Shown in pieces: positions 1-8,290 of a stretch of 34,368 bases of DNA. The translations under genes were made by a program, and so were the position numbers. This DNA comes from Chloroherpetonaceae bacterium. GTDB taxonomy: Bacteria > Bacteroidota > Chlorobiia > Chlorobiales > Chloroherpetonaceae. The notes beneath the pieces were generated by a model. That model had not been told where the DNA came from, did not search any database, and worked only from the letters and a program-made list of their open reading frames with translations. Position 1 is the first letter of the stretch; each line of letters opens with the position of its first letter. The stretch is from the NCBI GenBank assembly GCA_028277445.1, contig JANQGG010000058.1, forward strand, positions 1 to 34,368, read 5' to 3'.

Positions 1-85
1 TTCAAGCTAAAATACCTCTTTTCGGTCAATAAAATCACACGCTTTCACGATTATTCCCTTTTATTATAACTGCTTATCACCTTTT

Positions 86-255
86 TCAAGGACGACTAAT
101 TACTGTCTCGTGAGCATATCCGCCAATGAAAGCTTGTCCAGTAGTTAAATAAACACTTGCATCTCCAGTCTTAAATGAAATGACGGTAACAATTGCATCT
201 CCCATATTCCAATCCATCACGAGTCCATAAATATCATTGTCATTTTCAAGTTGCA
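86..255 (-). pseudogene. Truncated conserved hypothetical protein (C-terminal part lost)
   Basis: The reading frame contains a recognisable core (IYGLVMDWNMGDAIVTVIS, then GDASVYL, then FIGGYAHETV) resembling a small family of unknown function that continues for about 20-30 residues after HETV. Here the frame stops right after HETVISRP, so the C-terminus is missing. The formal open frame starts at 298, but its first 15 residues are an out-of-frame reading of the acetyltransferase relic next to it, so the homologous part begins near 255. It is best read as a relic fused to another relic. Family assignment is from memory of the motif, and function is unknown. Confidence 0.45.
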
Positions 256-455
256 GTTGCAATTGCAAATAGTCTCTCAGGGACTTCTTGGCTAGCATGT
301 TTTACCCACCATTTTGCGTCATTAAGTGTATAGGGATGAGGAAAAATATCGCGTAAGTTTAACCATATCTTCCGATTGTTGGCATACTTTTGCAGTGAAT
401 ATACATCTGATTCACACCAGCTTCGAATAAAATAATCTTGAAATTTAAGATTCAT
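246..455 (-). pseudogene. N-terminal fragment of a GNAT acetyltransferase
   Basis: The 69-residue frame starting at MNLKFQDYFIRSW resembles the beginning of RimJ/RimL-like GNAT acetyltransferases (IRSW..SD...L..YANNRKIW.NLRDIFPHPYT...A..W). The frame ends at residue 69, just after FAIATAT, where a complete enzyme would continue into the acetyl-CoA binding core (about 100 more residues). The DNA continues directly into the relic of another gene, so this is a deletion junction. The open frame can be extended upstream to 563, but that part reads through an attC-like palindrome and is not expected to be coding. Loss of the catalytic core means it should be inactive. Confidence 0.6.
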
Positions 456-514
456 CTTGCATTCACCCGAAACAAACTTTTTTATAACCGAAAACTTTGA
501 ATCTGCATATGATT

Positions 515-575
515 TTATAACAATAAGCTCAGCCGCGGCGAGTAGCCGTGGGTTGAAGCGCATGGTCAGCGGTTC
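515..575 (-). repeat. attC-like site, GC-rich, after the GNAT gene
   Basis: An imperfect palindrome of about 60 bp overlaps the stop codon (566-568) of the downstream-reading GNAT gene. Its arms GCTCAGCCGCGG and CCGTGGGTTGAAGC pair across a short centre. The end toward the next cassette carries GTTATAA on the minus strand, like an integron R' box. Length, position at the stop codon and GC-rich stem fit a classical 59-base element. The R'' box (CGCTGAC) is only a partial match to RYYYAAC. It is GC-rich compared with its neighbours, suggesting a different source. Confidence 0.45.
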
Positions 576-994
576 CCTTCGAGCTTCTTGAAATAGAACA
601 GTTCGGGGTCTCCGTCATCCAAATTATGCACAACGCCACTCGGTTCATATGACATGCTTTGCATGAGCGCTTGCATTGGTTCATTGGATTTATTGGTTGA
701 CGTGAATAACTTTTCTGTCTTACATATCCCTTCCAGATGTGATACTAGAGCAGTACCCACACCCTTGCGCCGACTCGCCTCTGCAACTATCAACATGGAA
801 ATGAACCCCTGCGAGAAAAAAGTGTACTCGAGTACGGCATACCCAACCACAGCATCATCAACTACGGCTACAATAGCGCTGCCTCCTGAAACCCACTCGC
901 AAATATGCCGCCTACGATTCTCATCGTGTGCAGCCACGTGATCAACGGATATGATCGCTTCAATGTTGGATTTTTTTGCCTTTCTTATCTTCAT
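566..994 (-). CDS. GNAT family N-acetyltransferase
   Basis: This 142-residue protein is a complete single-domain GNAT acetyltransferase, which would move an acetyl group from acetyl-CoA to an unidentified amine. The acetyl-CoA binding signature is visible around residues 66-85 (SMLIVAEASRRKGVGTALV, containing the RxxGxGxxL type motif), followed by the late strand with LFTSTNKSNEPMQALMQSMSYEPSG that is typical of the C-terminal half. The gene is more GC-rich than neighbouring cassettes and its stop codon lies inside an attC-like palindrome, so it is probably cassette cargo. The substrate cannot be told. The start is the first in-frame methionine and gives normal family length. Confidence 0.85.
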   Translation of the reverse strand: MKIRKAKKSNIEAIISVDHVAAHDENRRRHICEWVSGGSAIVAVVDDAVVGYAVLEYTFFSQGFISMLIVAEASRRKGVGTALVSHLEGICKTEKLFTSTNKSNEPMQALMQSMSYEPSGVVHNLDDGDPELFYFKKLEGNR

Positions 995-1042
995 TATACT
1001 ATTCCGCTAACAAGTATTGTAGTAGAAGTCGTCATGTTTTAC

Positions 1043-1816
1043 TCATTTTTCGGCGATAACCAGCATTTCATAGTTATCGGGTGTTAATTTGTCTTCACGG
1101 GAAAAGACGCCGAGTTTTGCGCCGTAAATATCAATCCTGGAATACCCAAGCGTTTTTAAAAGCCAAGTGATTTCGCTGGGTACATAATAGCGTTCATTGC
1201 ATTGAAGTTCTTTTTCCACACCGTTATCGTCTTTAACTTTTGTAATGTTATAATCGCGAAATGTCATTAAATCAAAATCTTTGCTATCGTAGGTTGCATT
1301 TCCTTCAATGTGGCCTTTGGCATGGAACTCATTAATGGAGTGGAATAAAGGAAATAAGCCATTCAGGGTTGTGAAAATGAACTTTGATTGTTCCTTTAGC
1401 GACTTTGTGACATTTTTCAGGATTTCATAATTCATTTCGTCGGTCTCCATTAACGGAAATCCTCCTTCACATAACATCAGGGCTACATCAAACTGGTTTT
1501 CAAAGGGCAAGTTTCGGGCATCGTGCCTGAGAAACGTGATGTTGAGATTGCTTTGAGCGGCTTTTTCTCTTGCTTTTTCAAGTAACGATTCCGACAAGTC
1601 GATGCCGGTAACATTGTATCCTCGTTTGCTTAATTCAATGGCATGCCGGCCGGTTCCGCACCCAACATCAAGGATATTTAGGCGTTTATTATAATCGATC
1701 TCTTTCTCAATAAAGTCGCATTCGCCAAAAGTGCCTTTTGTAAAGGATTCATCGTCATATTTCTCGGCGTAACTCTCAAATAAGTGTTCGTACCACTGTT
1801 TTTTGTGTTTACTCAT
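1043..1816 (-). CDS. Class I SAM-dependent methyltransferase
   Basis: The protein is a soluble Rossmann-fold methyltransferase of 257 residues. Motif I is LDVGCGTGR (about residues 49-57), the ribose-binding acidic position is GIDLSE (about 71-76), and post-motif residues are RHDARNLPF and FDVALMLCEGGF. It belongs to the broad Methyltransf_11/25 group; the substrate is unknown. The open frame can be extended to 1918, but the extra 34 residues fall in sequence shared with a second copy of this locus (around 6360), so MSKHKKQWYEHLF at 1816 is the likely start. Two decayed fragments of the same gene lie at 6205-6356 and 17408-17455. A truncated DUF1905 gene lies immediately upstream, suggesting an ancestral two-gene cassette. 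Confidence 0.85.
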   Translation of the reverse strand: MSKHKKQWYEHLFESYAEKYDDESFTKGTFGECDFIEKEIDYNKRLNILDVGCGTGRHAIELSKRGYNVTGIDLSESLLEKAREKAAQSNLNITFLRHDARNLPFENQFDVALMLCEGGFPLMETDEMNYEILKNVTKSLKEQSKFIFTTLNGLFPLFHSINEFHAKGHIEGNATYDSKDFDLMTFRDYNITKVKDDNGVEKELQCNERYYVPSEITWLLKTLGYSRIDIYGAKLGVFSREDKLTPDNYEMLVIAEK

Positions 1817-1908
1817 ATCATCGTATGGGTTAAAAATTGTAATTCTATCTGGAATGAAAGCTAAGATAAATCTAGGTTTTAACGACTGTTGGTTTTGAAA
1901 ACTATTAA

Positions 1909-2116
1909 TTATACCCAAATAATAACTTTTACTTTGTTACCAATTGATAAATTTTCTTTTTTCCTGATCTCAGCTTTTAACGCAAGCAAATACGTATTCT
2001 TTTTTGTATCAAACCAAAGGGCAGTTTGCCACTGGCTTTGTCCGATTTTTGCTGTCGCGTTCATTCTGCCCCAGCCCTGTTCCTGCAGTTTGAGAGTTTG
2101 TCTGATCTCCGATGAT
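1909..2116 (-). pseudogene. 5'-truncated copy of a DUF1905 gene
   Basis: This stretch is nearly identical to 6410-6624, the 3' two thirds of the intact DUF1905 gene. The frame is still open from SEIRQTLKLQEQGWGRMNA to the same final residues KVKVIIWV, but the first 30 or so codons are missing: the similarity ends abruptly at 2116, where unrelated sequence begins. No start codon is available in the right place, so it is a relic. It sits just upstream of the intact methyltransferase, whereas the intact DUF1905 copy sits upstream of a decayed methyltransferase. Confidence 0.8.
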
Positions 2117-2159
2117 CGTGTGGCTTGGTAATGTGTGTAACAGTCGCGTTAGGTTAGAT
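2117..2159. repeat. Partial attC-like end (R'' type box)
   Basis: Directly after the TGA stop of the primase-helicase gene the minus strand reads ATCTAACCTAACGCGAC, which contains a perfect RYYYAAC box (ATCTAAC). This is where an integron attC R'' box would be. The rest of a site cannot be recognised because the sequence changes to the truncated DUF1905 copy about 40 bases later. It may be half of a recombination site left by a deletion. Confidence 0.3.
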
Positions 2160-5156
2160 TCATAATAGTTTTTCTTCTAAATGATCTTTCCAAACGACAA
2201 ATCCTTTTCTCTCGTTAGTGTAATCGTGGATAAGTCGGCTGAAATTTTCCGGCTGATTTTCAAGAAAGCTCTGTCGGCCTTTGTTTCTTATAATATTTAA
2301 GTCTTGGTCTATTATTCGCAGCTTATGCGGAAACAATTGTCTGTTTTTCTCAATATGCCAGATGTAAGTAGCTTCTTCAGTGTCCAGCGTTTCCAGCACG
2401 ACATGATATTGCTCTCTTCCGGAAAGCAGGAACACGAACGAGAACGGGTTCAGAACAAACCGTAGTTTCAAGGCGGCTCCGTCATGCTTAGATGCCAAAT
2501 ACCTCAATTGTCTGTAATGTTTAACTTTCTCATTTTTCAAAATGTCGTTTAATAATTGTTCCTCTGAGTCATAAAACGGTTTGCCATTTTGTCCTTCCTG
2601 TACTTTGTTTAAGTCGAGTAAATTGTCTTGCGTTCCAGGCGAGTATTGCTTGCCAAGAATGCCTTGTTCAATGAATCGGAATTTTACACTTTCAATAATC
2701 TCCCGGTTGATCTTTTCCAGATTAGCTGAATTTGCTTTTTGAGAAACCAACAGGTTGTTTTTAAACTCCGCAAAGACTTCAGCTTCTACATGTTTTGACT
2801 TTATCACTCTGGAGAAGTAAGGCTTCAATACATCAAATTCAGGCCTGACTTGATCGTTTTCAATCTCAAACTCGAGTTCCGTTTTTAACCCTGGAACAAT
2901 ATAACTGAAAGCAATCGCACCGTAACGGAAATCCAATTGGTCAATGGGTACCTTAATCTTTTTGTCAATAGTAAACGTCTGTTTGGAAGGGCTCTCAACA
3001 ACCTCTGTGTCATCAAACAGAGTTGCTTGCCGATCAAGGTGTTGATAATACGTGTTCCTTTTCAGGAATAGACGGTTCAGGTATTCAATCTTGCGATCCC
3101 TGTAGTCATAAATAACCGGAGTGACCTCAGATCGTTGAACACGACCAATGTATTGTATCAACTTTCCTTTGAATGAAAATGGATAAACAAGGAAAAGACA
3201 AGAAGCATTTTGCAAATCAGTACCCTCTCCGAAAAACTGTCCGGTAGTAATTAACGCCTGATAATTTCCACTGTTGAGTATTTTCCATTTTGTTTTTCGG
3301 CTGCTTTCCGAATCCTCCCCACTCAGTGTTACGACTTCAAACGACTGCTTCAGAAACTGATAAAGCGTATCTATATGTTCTTTCCGTTCAGTGATGATAA
3401 CAGCCTTTTTCTTTTTACTTAGTTCAGTAGAAATATCGCCAAGAATTAACTTATTTCTGACTGAATCGTGAATCAATACCTTTGATAAGGTTTCGAACGG
3501 ATCTGTTTTCGGATTGAAAGGAACATCCAGCATAGTTTCCCTTATAATTACCCATGCACGTTTGTGTTGTTCAATTTCCTGCGGCTTAATATCGGTAATG
3601 ATTTCTCCCAAGTGAGTGAAAATTATTTTACCGTCATTTCCTTTCCGAAAAGGTGTTGCGGTTAAACCATATTGGTAATAAGACGAGAGTTTTGAAATGG
3701 TATTTCGGAATGTTTTGGCCGGGATATGGTGGCATTCATCAACGATAACAGTTCCGAATGATTGGGCAAACTCATCTGTTTCCTGTTTATCGAGATATTT
3801 ACCCAAGCTCTGGATCATTGCTACAGTAATGGCCTTACCCGGTTTTGCTTTTCCTTGTCCGATTCGGCCGATCTCATTTTTCGGAATTCCCAGAAAAGCT
3901 TGAATTCGCTCAACCCATTGTTCCAATAGTTGTTTATGATGTACAATGATCAAAGCAGGCTGTTGTTTTTCAGCTATAATCTTTAATCCGATTACTGTTT
4001 TTCCGGATCCCGGAGGTGCAGAAATGACGCCAAACTCTTTGCGGGAAATAGCATCTATGGCTGATTTCTGGTGTGATCTCAGACTGAAGTTTGTTGTGAA
4101 GGTGATTGGTAAATGCCTTTTTCTTTTATCCTGAAATTCAAAATCGATCTTTTTCTGCTTACAGTACCGGATCAATTTTCCGATAAATCCTCTCGGAATA
4201 ATTACTACATGTTCTGTTTCCTCAATGAATCGGAAATACCGCTTGGTTTCCCATGTATTCCTGCCGGTTTTCTTTTTGATGAAATATTCAGAATTAGCAA
4301 AATTCAATTCTTCTTTGAGAAAGTTGATCAGTTCGGGCATCACACCTGATCGGTTAAGTTGAACCACATTGCTAAGTTGTATATGTAGTTTATTTGAATT
4401 AATGTTGGTTGGAACCGGAGTATTATTCGGTTGGAGTAAATCATAGATTGCGTCAAGATGAGAAACGGATGCTCTTTGAATAGACGACAGGAATGACCAC
4501 TGATCTTGATAAGGCTTTAACTGCCCATCTATGAAGCAACTGTTTCCATTTTCCAAAGCTGGTTTATGAAGCGGCAATGCAATCAAATTGCCCAATCCTT
4601 TTCCGGAATGGAAATCCTGATTGGGAAAAAGGCGGTCGAAACTGGAACTTTTGTCGAATACGGAAAAGATACCAGCCTGCTCCAAAAGAGTGATCAAAAT
4701 CTTTCGGCTCCTGACAGCAGAATACGGCTGGTCAAAAAATATCCAGACGTGGCCTCCTTTACCAGAACGGGATCGTTCCAGATAAGCAGTGAGGCCTTGT
4801 TCTTTGCAAGTATTTATGATCGTGCGACACTCGTCCGGCCAATTCCCTTTATCAAAGTCTGCCACGATAAACCAAGTAGTATTGTTTTGCAAGAGAGGAT
4901 AAATGCCTATTAGCTGTTCACCTGCCAAGTGTTTCAGTAACTGTTGATCAGAGAGTGGTAGATAGGTTTTGTCCTTGTAGTCTTTGAAGGTACCGCCCCT
5001 CATTTTATGAAGCCGGTACATGTATGGGTCGTACTTATAGGCAGGCGTATAGGCGCTTTTCTTTCCTTTTTCCCAATGGATGGCAAAAATATCCTCCCTG
5101 CCTTTGAAGAGACTTTTGAACAAATTCAGTTTTTCATTTTCTGAATATTGGTTCAT
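2160..5156 (-). CDS. TOTE-type archaeo-eukaryotic primase domain fused to SF2 helicase
   Basis: This 998-residue protein joins an archaeo-eukaryotic primase domain of the TOTE conflict-system type (about residues 10-230) to a superfamily 2 helicase (about 355-690). Primase features are the acidic pair in VADFDKGNW (Asp100/Asp102), the basic loop SGKGGHVWIFF (131-141), the PNQD motif (178-181) and GLGNLIALPLHKP. Helicase features are Walker A GSGKT (383-387), DECH (473-476), TAT (499-501) and motif VI QYIGRVQR (668-675). The last 300 residues match nothing I recognise. TOTE primase-helicases are predicted to act in conflict with invading DNA; here no partner nuclease is adjacent. The gene ends in a RYYYAAC box and is flanked by relics, consistent with cassette or island cargo. 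Confidence 0.85.
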   Translation of the reverse strand: MNQYSENEKLNLFKSLFKGREDIFAIHWEKGKKSAYTPAYKYDPYMYRLHKMRGGTFKDYKDKTYLPLSDQQLLKHLAGEQLIGIYPLLQNNTTWFIVADFDKGNWPDECRTIINTCKEQGLTAYLERSRSGKGGHVWIFFDQPYSAVRSRKILITLLEQAGIFSVFDKSSSFDRLFPNQDFHSGKGLGNLIALPLHKPALENGNSCFIDGQLKPYQDQWSFLSSIQRASVSHLDAIYDLLQPNNTPVPTNINSNKLHIQLSNVVQLNRSGVMPELINFLKEELNFANSEYFIKKKTGRNTWETKRYFRFIEETEHVVIIPRGFIGKLIRYCKQKKIDFEFQDKRKRHLPITFTTNFSLRSHQKSAIDAISRKEFGVISAPPGSGKTVIGLKIIAEKQQPALIIVHHKQLLEQWVERIQAFLGIPKNEIGRIGQGKAKPGKAITVAMIQSLGKYLDKQETDEFAQSFGTVIVDECHHIPAKTFRNTISKLSSYYQYGLTATPFRKGNDGKIIFTHLGEIITDIKPQEIEQHKRAWVIIRETMLDVPFNPKTDPFETLSKVLIHDSVRNKLILGDISTELSKKKKAVIITERKEHIDTLYQFLKQSFEVVTLSGEDSESSRKTKWKILNSGNYQALITTGQFFGEGTDLQNASCLFLVYPFSFKGKLIQYIGRVQRSEVTPVIYDYRDRKIEYLNRLFLKRNTYYQHLDRQATLFDDTEVVESPSKQTFTIDKKIKVPIDQLDFRYGAIAFSYIVPGLKTELEFEIENDQVRPEFDVLKPYFSRVIKSKHVEAEVFAEFKNNLLVSQKANSANLEKINREIIESVKFRFIEQGILGKQYSPGTQDNLLDLNKVQEGQNGKPFYDSEEQLLNDILKNEKVKHYRQLRYLASKHDGAALKLRFVLNPFSFVFLLSGREQYHVVLETLDTEEATYIWHIEKNRQLFPHKLRIIDQDLNIIRNKGRQSFLENQPENFSRLIHDYTNERKGFVVWKDHLEEKLL

Positions 5157-5168
5157 ATGGGCTGTTTG

Positions 5169-6135
5169 TCAATCAGTCAATTTTATTTGGATTTTCCATC
5201 GTCCGGTTTTTCTGGAACCTACTCTTTTTATTACACCGGCATATCTTAGCTTTTTAATGGTCTTTTCTACGGTACTTTCGCTTTTACCTATTTTTTTTGC
5301 AATTTCATCAATAGTTATTTCTAAGTCCAGGTTAATTTGAGCAATGATTTCTTCGGCGCTTATCCCGTAACGCTACCAACGGGTCTTTCATTATTTCATT
5401 AATTTCCCCGTAATTTCTCTGTACCCGTAAAAATTTTACTCAGGAAACCACCTTGCTGTTCTTTTAAAATCGGTTCCGGTAATTGGGCTTCTTTACAAAC
5501 TTCAATGATCTTGATGGCGCCCTCGTCCCTAGGAATCAATATAGCCCGCTTTGAAACAGGTGTCTGCTATCAGTGGATTCTCGGTTTGGAACGGTGTACT
5601 TTCTTCAAATCTGCTTCGGAAATTCCCTCTGGTAATCCGCCATCATTCCAAACGCTAAAATTGTCATCATACAATCGGATTTGGGTAGGCGCTCCCACGT
5701 AGTTACGGTGTAACAAAGCGTTGAGAATCATTTCACGGACAGCGGCAACCGGATATTCATTTCGTTCTACCCGTTGCATACCCATGAAATCAATTGGGTG
5801 AATGAAGAACTTTGCGTTGAGCATTTCACCAATCTGGTCTTTGAGTTGGATCAGGTTGCCTTCTACAATTTCATGAAATTTCAGTTCGGCATCAGTCTCT
5901 CCAAATTTACCGATCTTGACAGCCATATTCGGATAAAATTTGCCCGGGTCTTTGCCAAACAAAACAATGGCAGCTCTTCCAGTAACTTTTTATGGTTGTC
6001 AATGCCAGTTAACTTTCCTTTGTCATCTATGCCGATATACAACTTACCTCCGTTCGCATTAGCAAAGCCGCATATCCATTTAAGGTATTCATCCCGCCAG
6101 TTGGTTTTGTATTCGATGTTTTGGGATTCGGGCAT
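5169..6135 (-). pseudogene. Decayed AlbA_2/Schlafen-like ATP-binding transcriptional regulator
   Basis: The start encodes an AlbA_2-type domain (NIEYKTNWRDEYLKWICGFA, then GKLYIGIDDKG) as in putative DNA-binding or helicase-related regulators. After LLEELP at about 5975 the frame changes and jumps directly to LFGKDPGKFYPN, so roughly 150 residues of the middle are missing. The following part (REMILNALLHRNYVGAP, DDNFSVWNDGGLPEG) is the GHKL-like ATPase region. Near 5580 a one-base shift breaks SKPRNP, a TAG at 5529-5531 replaces the usual Trp of DSWGRG, and a second shift near 5522 restores the frame. A further shift precedes a winged-helix tail (EITIDEIAKKIGKSESTVEK). Several independent lesions make it a clear pseudogene. 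Confidence 0.8.
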
Positions 6136-6204
6136 GGTTAATTAATTATTTTTCTTCTTCTTAGGTTTGTTCTATCACTTTTCCCCACCCATCAGGAACG
6201 ATCC

Positions 6205-6356
6205 CTTCTTTTTCCGCACCGTTATCGTCTTTAACTTTTGTAATGTTGTAATCGCGAAATATCATTAAATCAAAATCTTGGCCATCATAGGTGGCAATTC
6301 ATTCAATGTGGTCTTTGGCATGGAAATCATTAATTGAATGAAACAAAGGAAATAAT
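6205..6356 (-). pseudogene. Internal fragment of the SAM methyltransferase gene
   Basis: The sequence matches about 1213-1350 of the intact methyltransferase gene with scattered substitutions (for example the stretch corresponding to TVFRDYNITKVKDDNG). At about 6357 it jumps to sequence matching 1858 onward, so roughly 500 bp encoding the N-terminal catalytic half have been deleted. It lies downstream of the intact DUF1905 gene in the same order as at 1043-2116. It cannot encode a functional enzyme. Confidence 0.75.
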
Positions 6357-6409
6357 CTCAGCTAAGATAAATCCAGGTTCTAGCTATTGTTGGTTTAGAA
6401 AACTATTAA

Positions 6410-6718
6410 TTATACCCAAATAATAACTTTTACTTTGTTACCAATTGATAAATTTTCTTTTTTCCTGATCTCAGCTTTTAACGCAAGCAAATAAGTATTC
6501 TTTTTGGTATCAAACCAAAGGGCAGTTTGCCACTCACTTTTTCCAATTTTTACGGTGGCGTTCATTCTTCCCCAGCCCTGCTCCTTCAATTTGAGAGTTT
6601 GTCTGATCTCCGATGATATCTCCGTTGGTAAGGACACAAAATGCCATCCGCCGGGCGCCTCTGTTCTCCATATCTCTACTGTAAACCGGTATTCAATGCC
6701 TTTGAATGATATCGACAT
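6410..6718 (-). CDS. DUF1905 domain protein
   Basis: This 102-residue protein covers a complete DUF1905 domain: FTVEIWRTEAPGGWHFVSLP at the N-terminus, then SSEIRQTLKLKEQGWGRMNATVKIG, W.TALWFDTK, and the final KVKVIIWV. DUF1905 proteins are small beta-barrel-like proteins of unknown biochemical role, often encoded with YdeI/OmpD-type or methyltransferase genes. It is the intact partner of the truncated copy at 1909-2116. The start at 6718 gives the expected N-terminus. The upstream bases on the minus strand (TTGTTATAGAATCATATG) resemble those beside another cassette boundary at about 515. Confidence 0.8.
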   Translation of the reverse strand: MSISFKGIEYRFTVEIWRTEAPGGWHFVSLPTEISSEIRQTLKLKEQGWGRMNATVKIGKSEWQTALWFDTKKNTYLLALKAEIRKKENLSIGNKVKVIIWV

Positions 6719-6765
6719 ATGATTCTATAACAAAGTTTCGAAAAATGTTTGAGTTAGAGTAAAAC

Positions 6766-7416
6766 TTAGTAGATGAAAGGAATGAATTTTTTTGTTTTAC
6801 TTTCATATGCCTCAAACTCAATTCCGTATTTGTTTTTTAGATGAGCGTCAAGCAGCGGGATCTGCAATAAAATTAAATTTAGAGCAATAGCCAGCACAGG
6901 TAAAAAACTCATGGCATTTTGTGTGACGATTGCAAAGCCTATTAGCATGATGGTATCCCCAAAATAGTTGATGTGCATGGCATAGCGGAATAATCCCAGC
7001 GTATAAATATGTCCTTGGTTTTCTGATTTCAATTTCCATACATGACGCTGATAGTCTGAAAGGGAATTGATAAACGAGCCGGCGCAAAACAGAGCAAAGC
7101 CTGCAATATCCCAGAAAAGGTTTGTGTAGCCGGTTTGCGTTCCCCAATCTGAGAATCCAACAATCATAATTCCATAGAGCGTACCTACCAAAATGCCTTC
7201 AAACCAACTAACTTTTCGTTTTATAAAAACAAAAAGACTTATTACGAGCCGGATAAAAAATATTAACGTACAAACAATCAATAACCCGTTATGTAATTGG
7301 CTGTCTTGAAAACCGAATAAAAGATGCTTTATTGCGAATATGGCACCTATGAATGTAAAAAGCGCAAGCGTTAGTTTAGCCCCGTTTGAAGGGAAGTTTC
7401 CATCTTTAAAAGTCAT
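6766..7416 (-). CDS. DUF1295/steroid 5-alpha-reductase-like integral membrane protein
   Basis: The 216-residue protein has about five to six hydrophobic segments (near residues 14-34, 42-62, 70-90, 98-116 and 150-185). Its C-terminal signature, GLFRYAMHINYFGDTIMLIG followed by LLDAHLKNKYG..FEAYESKTKKFIPFIY, is typical of the DUF1295/isoprenylcysteine methyltransferase-like fold, in which the NYFGD region and the YE..K..FIP tail build a cofactor pocket. The substrate is unknown. It follows the MBL-fold gene by three bases on the same strand, so it is almost certainly the last gene of the operon that begins at 8995. Confidence 0.75.
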   Translation of the reverse strand: MTFKDGNFPSNGAKLTLALFTFIGAIFAIKHLLFGFQDSQLHNGLLIVCTLIFFIRLVISLFVFIKRKVSWFEGILVGTLYGIMIVGFSDWGTQTGYTNLFWDIAGFALFCAGSFINSLSDYQRHVWKLKSENQGHIYTLGLFRYAMHINYFGDTIMLIGFAIVTQNAMSFLPVLAIALNLILLQIPLLDAHLKNKYGIEFEAYESKTKKFIPFIY

Positions 7417-7420
7417 TTTT

Positions 7421-8287
7421 TTACAATTTTATGTTTATAGATTCATTATATGTTAAGATTTCACATGTAATGCCCAGGTTCTCTACCTTATGTTTAAAAT
7501 CTACATCGTCGGCAGGATTAAAATTCTTCACTAGAATGGCTGGATTATTATAATGGCATGGGATTACCAATTCTGGCTGTATTAATTTCACCGCTTCTAT
7601 TGCAGAGCTTACATCCATTGTATTTTGCCCGCCGATTGGAATCAACAACACATTTGGTTTCAGATCTTTCCATTCTTCTTCAAGATAGGTGTCTCCTAAG
7701 GCAACAATCTTTTTGCTCCGTACCTTTATTTCAAATCCAATGGAGCCTTTTGCAAACCCCACATTATCTTTTTCAAGCCGTATGAATCCGCCAAAAAGCT
7801 TGATTGAGCCATGGTCGTAGACATCCATGGGTTGTTCTTCTTTAATGATCCTTTTTCCTGCAATGTAAATTTCTTTTCCGCCTGCTTTTTCCCGTTGCAC
7901 GTTGCATCTCATCTCAAAGCCCGGAAATTTTACCGGAAGCTCGCCATGAAAAGCTTTTAAGCTCGTGGTTTCAATACCATCAACCTGAATGGTTTCTCCG
8001 ACTTTCAAGCCATAGACATTTTCCACGTGTTCCGACGCAAGATCTTCAACAAGCCTCTCTCCGCAAACAACGGTTGCGCCTGATTTTTTGGCTAATGCAG
8101 CCGCAAAATCAAAATGATCCGGATCTCCGTGAGTGATAAAAAGATGTGTAACTCCTTCCCATTCCGATTCAGGAATTAAGCTTTTGTTCATTGTAAAAAG
8201 CCAAAAATCTCTGCCCGGATCAATTGCGATTTTTTTGTTTTCAATCTCAATCAAGAATGAGTTGTATAAGAAATGTGTGATTTTCAT
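7421..8287 (-). CDS. MBL-fold metallo-hydrolase (UlaG/RomA-like)
   Basis: This 288-residue cytosolic protein has the metallo-beta-lactamase fold. The metal-binding motif is HGDPDHFD (His53, Asp55, Asp57, His58), with a later bridging aspartate in ALGDTYLEEE and a C-terminal metal histidine in VIPCHYNN. The N-terminus MKITHFLYNSFLIEI..KKIAIDPG is the usual first strand pair. It resembles UlaG-type lactonases and RomA-like hydrolases, but the substrate cannot be deduced. It lies between a broken NAD(P)-binding gene upstream (whose stop nearly abuts the start) and the DUF1295 membrane protein downstream. The operon is probably sigma-54 controlled. Confidence 0.85.
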   Translation of the reverse strand: MKITHFLYNSFLIEIENKKIAIDPGRDFWLFTMNKSLIPESEWEGVTHLFITHGDPDHFDFAAALAKKSGATVVCGERLVEDLASEHVENVYGLKVGETIQVDGIETTSLKAFHGELPVKFPGFEMRCNVQREKAGGKEIYIAGKRIIKEEQPMDVYDHGSIKLFGGFIRLEKDNVGFAKGSIGFEIKVRSKKIVALGDTYLEEEWKDLKPNVLLIPIGGQNTMDVSSAIEAVKLIQPELVIPCHYNNPAILVKNFNPADDVDFKHKVENLGITCEILTYNESINIKL

Positions 8288-8290
8288 AGC

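Noticed and set aside
1817-1918. 34-residue N-terminal extension of the methyltransferase
   Set aside because: It lies in sequence shared with the 6360 copy, where it is not coding, and family members start at the MSKHKKQW-type position.
6725-6759. Short palindrome with CTATAAC and GTTAGAG that could be an attC
   Set aside because: It is only about 35 bp, shorter than any usual attC, and the R'' box matches in six of seven positions; kept out of the feature list.
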